The translations under genes and the position numbers were made by a program. DNA of 31,882 bases from CSP1-8 sp049688015 (lineage in GTDB: Bacteria; Desulfobacterota; Deferrimicrobia; Deferrimicrobiales; Deferrimicrobiaceae). The stretch covers positions 1 through 31,882 of the forward strand of contig JBAVJZ010000202.1 in NCBI GenBank assembly GCA_049688015.1, written 5' to 3'. The notes beneath the pieces are model-generated. The model was not told where the DNA came from, did no database searches, and saw nothing but the letters and a program-made list of their open reading frames with translations. Positions 31,708-31,882 of the stretch are shown here, one piece after another; position 1 is the first letter of the stretch, and the number at the start of each line of letters is the position of its first letter.

Positions 31708-31882
31708 CTATCCTCTCCTGCGTACCTCGATCATTTCCCCGGTTTCGACATACCAGAGAAAACCGCGGACCGGGACGCTCCAGGCGTCGGCGAGCATTGC
31801 CATATACCCGCGAACCTGAGCGAGATAGGCCTCCTCCTGGTCCATTTCCCGCCTGCCGGTCTTGTAGTCCACGACCCAGTGC
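31708..31882 (-). CDS. C-terminal end of an AddA/RecB-like PD-(D/E)XK nuclease (5' part outside window)
   Basis: The last 58 residues are visible, reading HWVVDYKTG near the window edge, then EAYLAQVRGYMAMLADAW and ending VETGEMIEVRRRG. V-D-Y-K-T-G is the nuclease motif with catalytic Asp and Lys, and Q-x3-Y (QVRGY) is the following RecB-family motif. This matches the C-terminal nuclease of AddA-type helicase-nucleases in double-strand break repair; a stand-alone RecB-like nuclease cannot be excluded from this fragment. Confidence 0.8.
   Translation of the reverse strand, partial: HWVVDYKTGRREMDQEEAYLAQVRGYMAMLADAWSVPVRGFLWYVETGEMIEVRRRG

Noticed and set aside
1..31882. CRISPR array, prophage, toxin-antitoxin or restriction system
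   Set aside because: No regularly spaced repeats, phage structural genes, or recognisable toxin, antitoxin or restriction proteins were found on either strand.

Overview
The window is GC-rich, densely coded DNA from a Gram-negative bacterium: it has TolC-type outer-membrane and RND efflux proteins, lipoprotein signals and periplasmic proteins. A FadN-type beta-oxidation enzyme, a small membrane-anchored dihaem cytochrome c, HD-GYP signalling, a DUF2889 protein and a KamA/ATP-grasp operon together suggest a deltaproteobacterial (Desulfobacterota, Desulfuromonadia-like) lineage. That placement is inference; no rRNA or other phylogenetic marker is present. There is no phage, transposase or CRISPR array. 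The only RNA gene is one tRNA-Ala(CGC).

Layout. 1-2733 (minus): a FadN-type 3-hydroxyacyl-CoA dehydrogenase/enoyl-CoA hydratase, cut by the left edge, with a promoter and a FadR-like operator, preceded by a small membrane protein. 2924-6354 (plus): hemW, a HAMP/HD-GYP sensor, and a TPR lipoprotein translationally coupled to the sensor. 6498-12345 (minus): a tripartite RND efflux operon (TolC, adaptor, permease) joined by ATGA overlaps. It is bracketed by two direct copies of a MITE-like repeat: 6382-6500 at its 3' end, which supplies the permease stop codon, and 12413-12600 in its 5' region. The 5' region also holds a perfect 9-bp stem-loop and a phased TGCAAC array. 12824-16356: a double-domain M16 peptidase (minus) and a divergent basic protein of unknown function. 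16304-19900 (minus): RhlE-type DEAD-box helicase, periplasmic FKBP isomerase, M29 aminopeptidase. 19890-23354 (minus): a compact run of DUF4139 protein, DUF2889 protein, endonuclease IV and a dihaem cytochrome c, overlapping at several junctions. 23506-24216: a 65-aa plus-strand protein between two 15-bp palindromes, then a possibly SpoVG-like protein whose leader carries five GCRAAC cores. 24376-27036 (minus): priA and tRNA-Ala, separated by a GC-rich inverted-repeat element. 27329-31704 (plus): a five-gene operon. 31708-31882 (minus): the C-terminal nuclease end of an AddA/RecB-like protein.

The most interesting system is the five-gene operon at 27329-31704: an XRE-cupin regulator, a KamA lysine 2,3-aminomutase, two different D-Ala-D-Ala-ligase-like ATP-grasp enzymes and a GNAT acetyltransferase. 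Four of the five junctions are stop/start overlaps or very short gaps. KamA keeps the two aspartates that bind the lysine side chain in the clostridial enzyme but has lost its zinc site. The simplest reading is a pathway that makes L-beta-lysine, joins it through one or two amide bonds and acetylates something on the way. The product is not known from sequence. Other points for follow-up are the repeat-bracketed efflux operon, the GCRAAC leader, the motif shared between the efflux and rhlE upstream regions, and the FadR-like operator.
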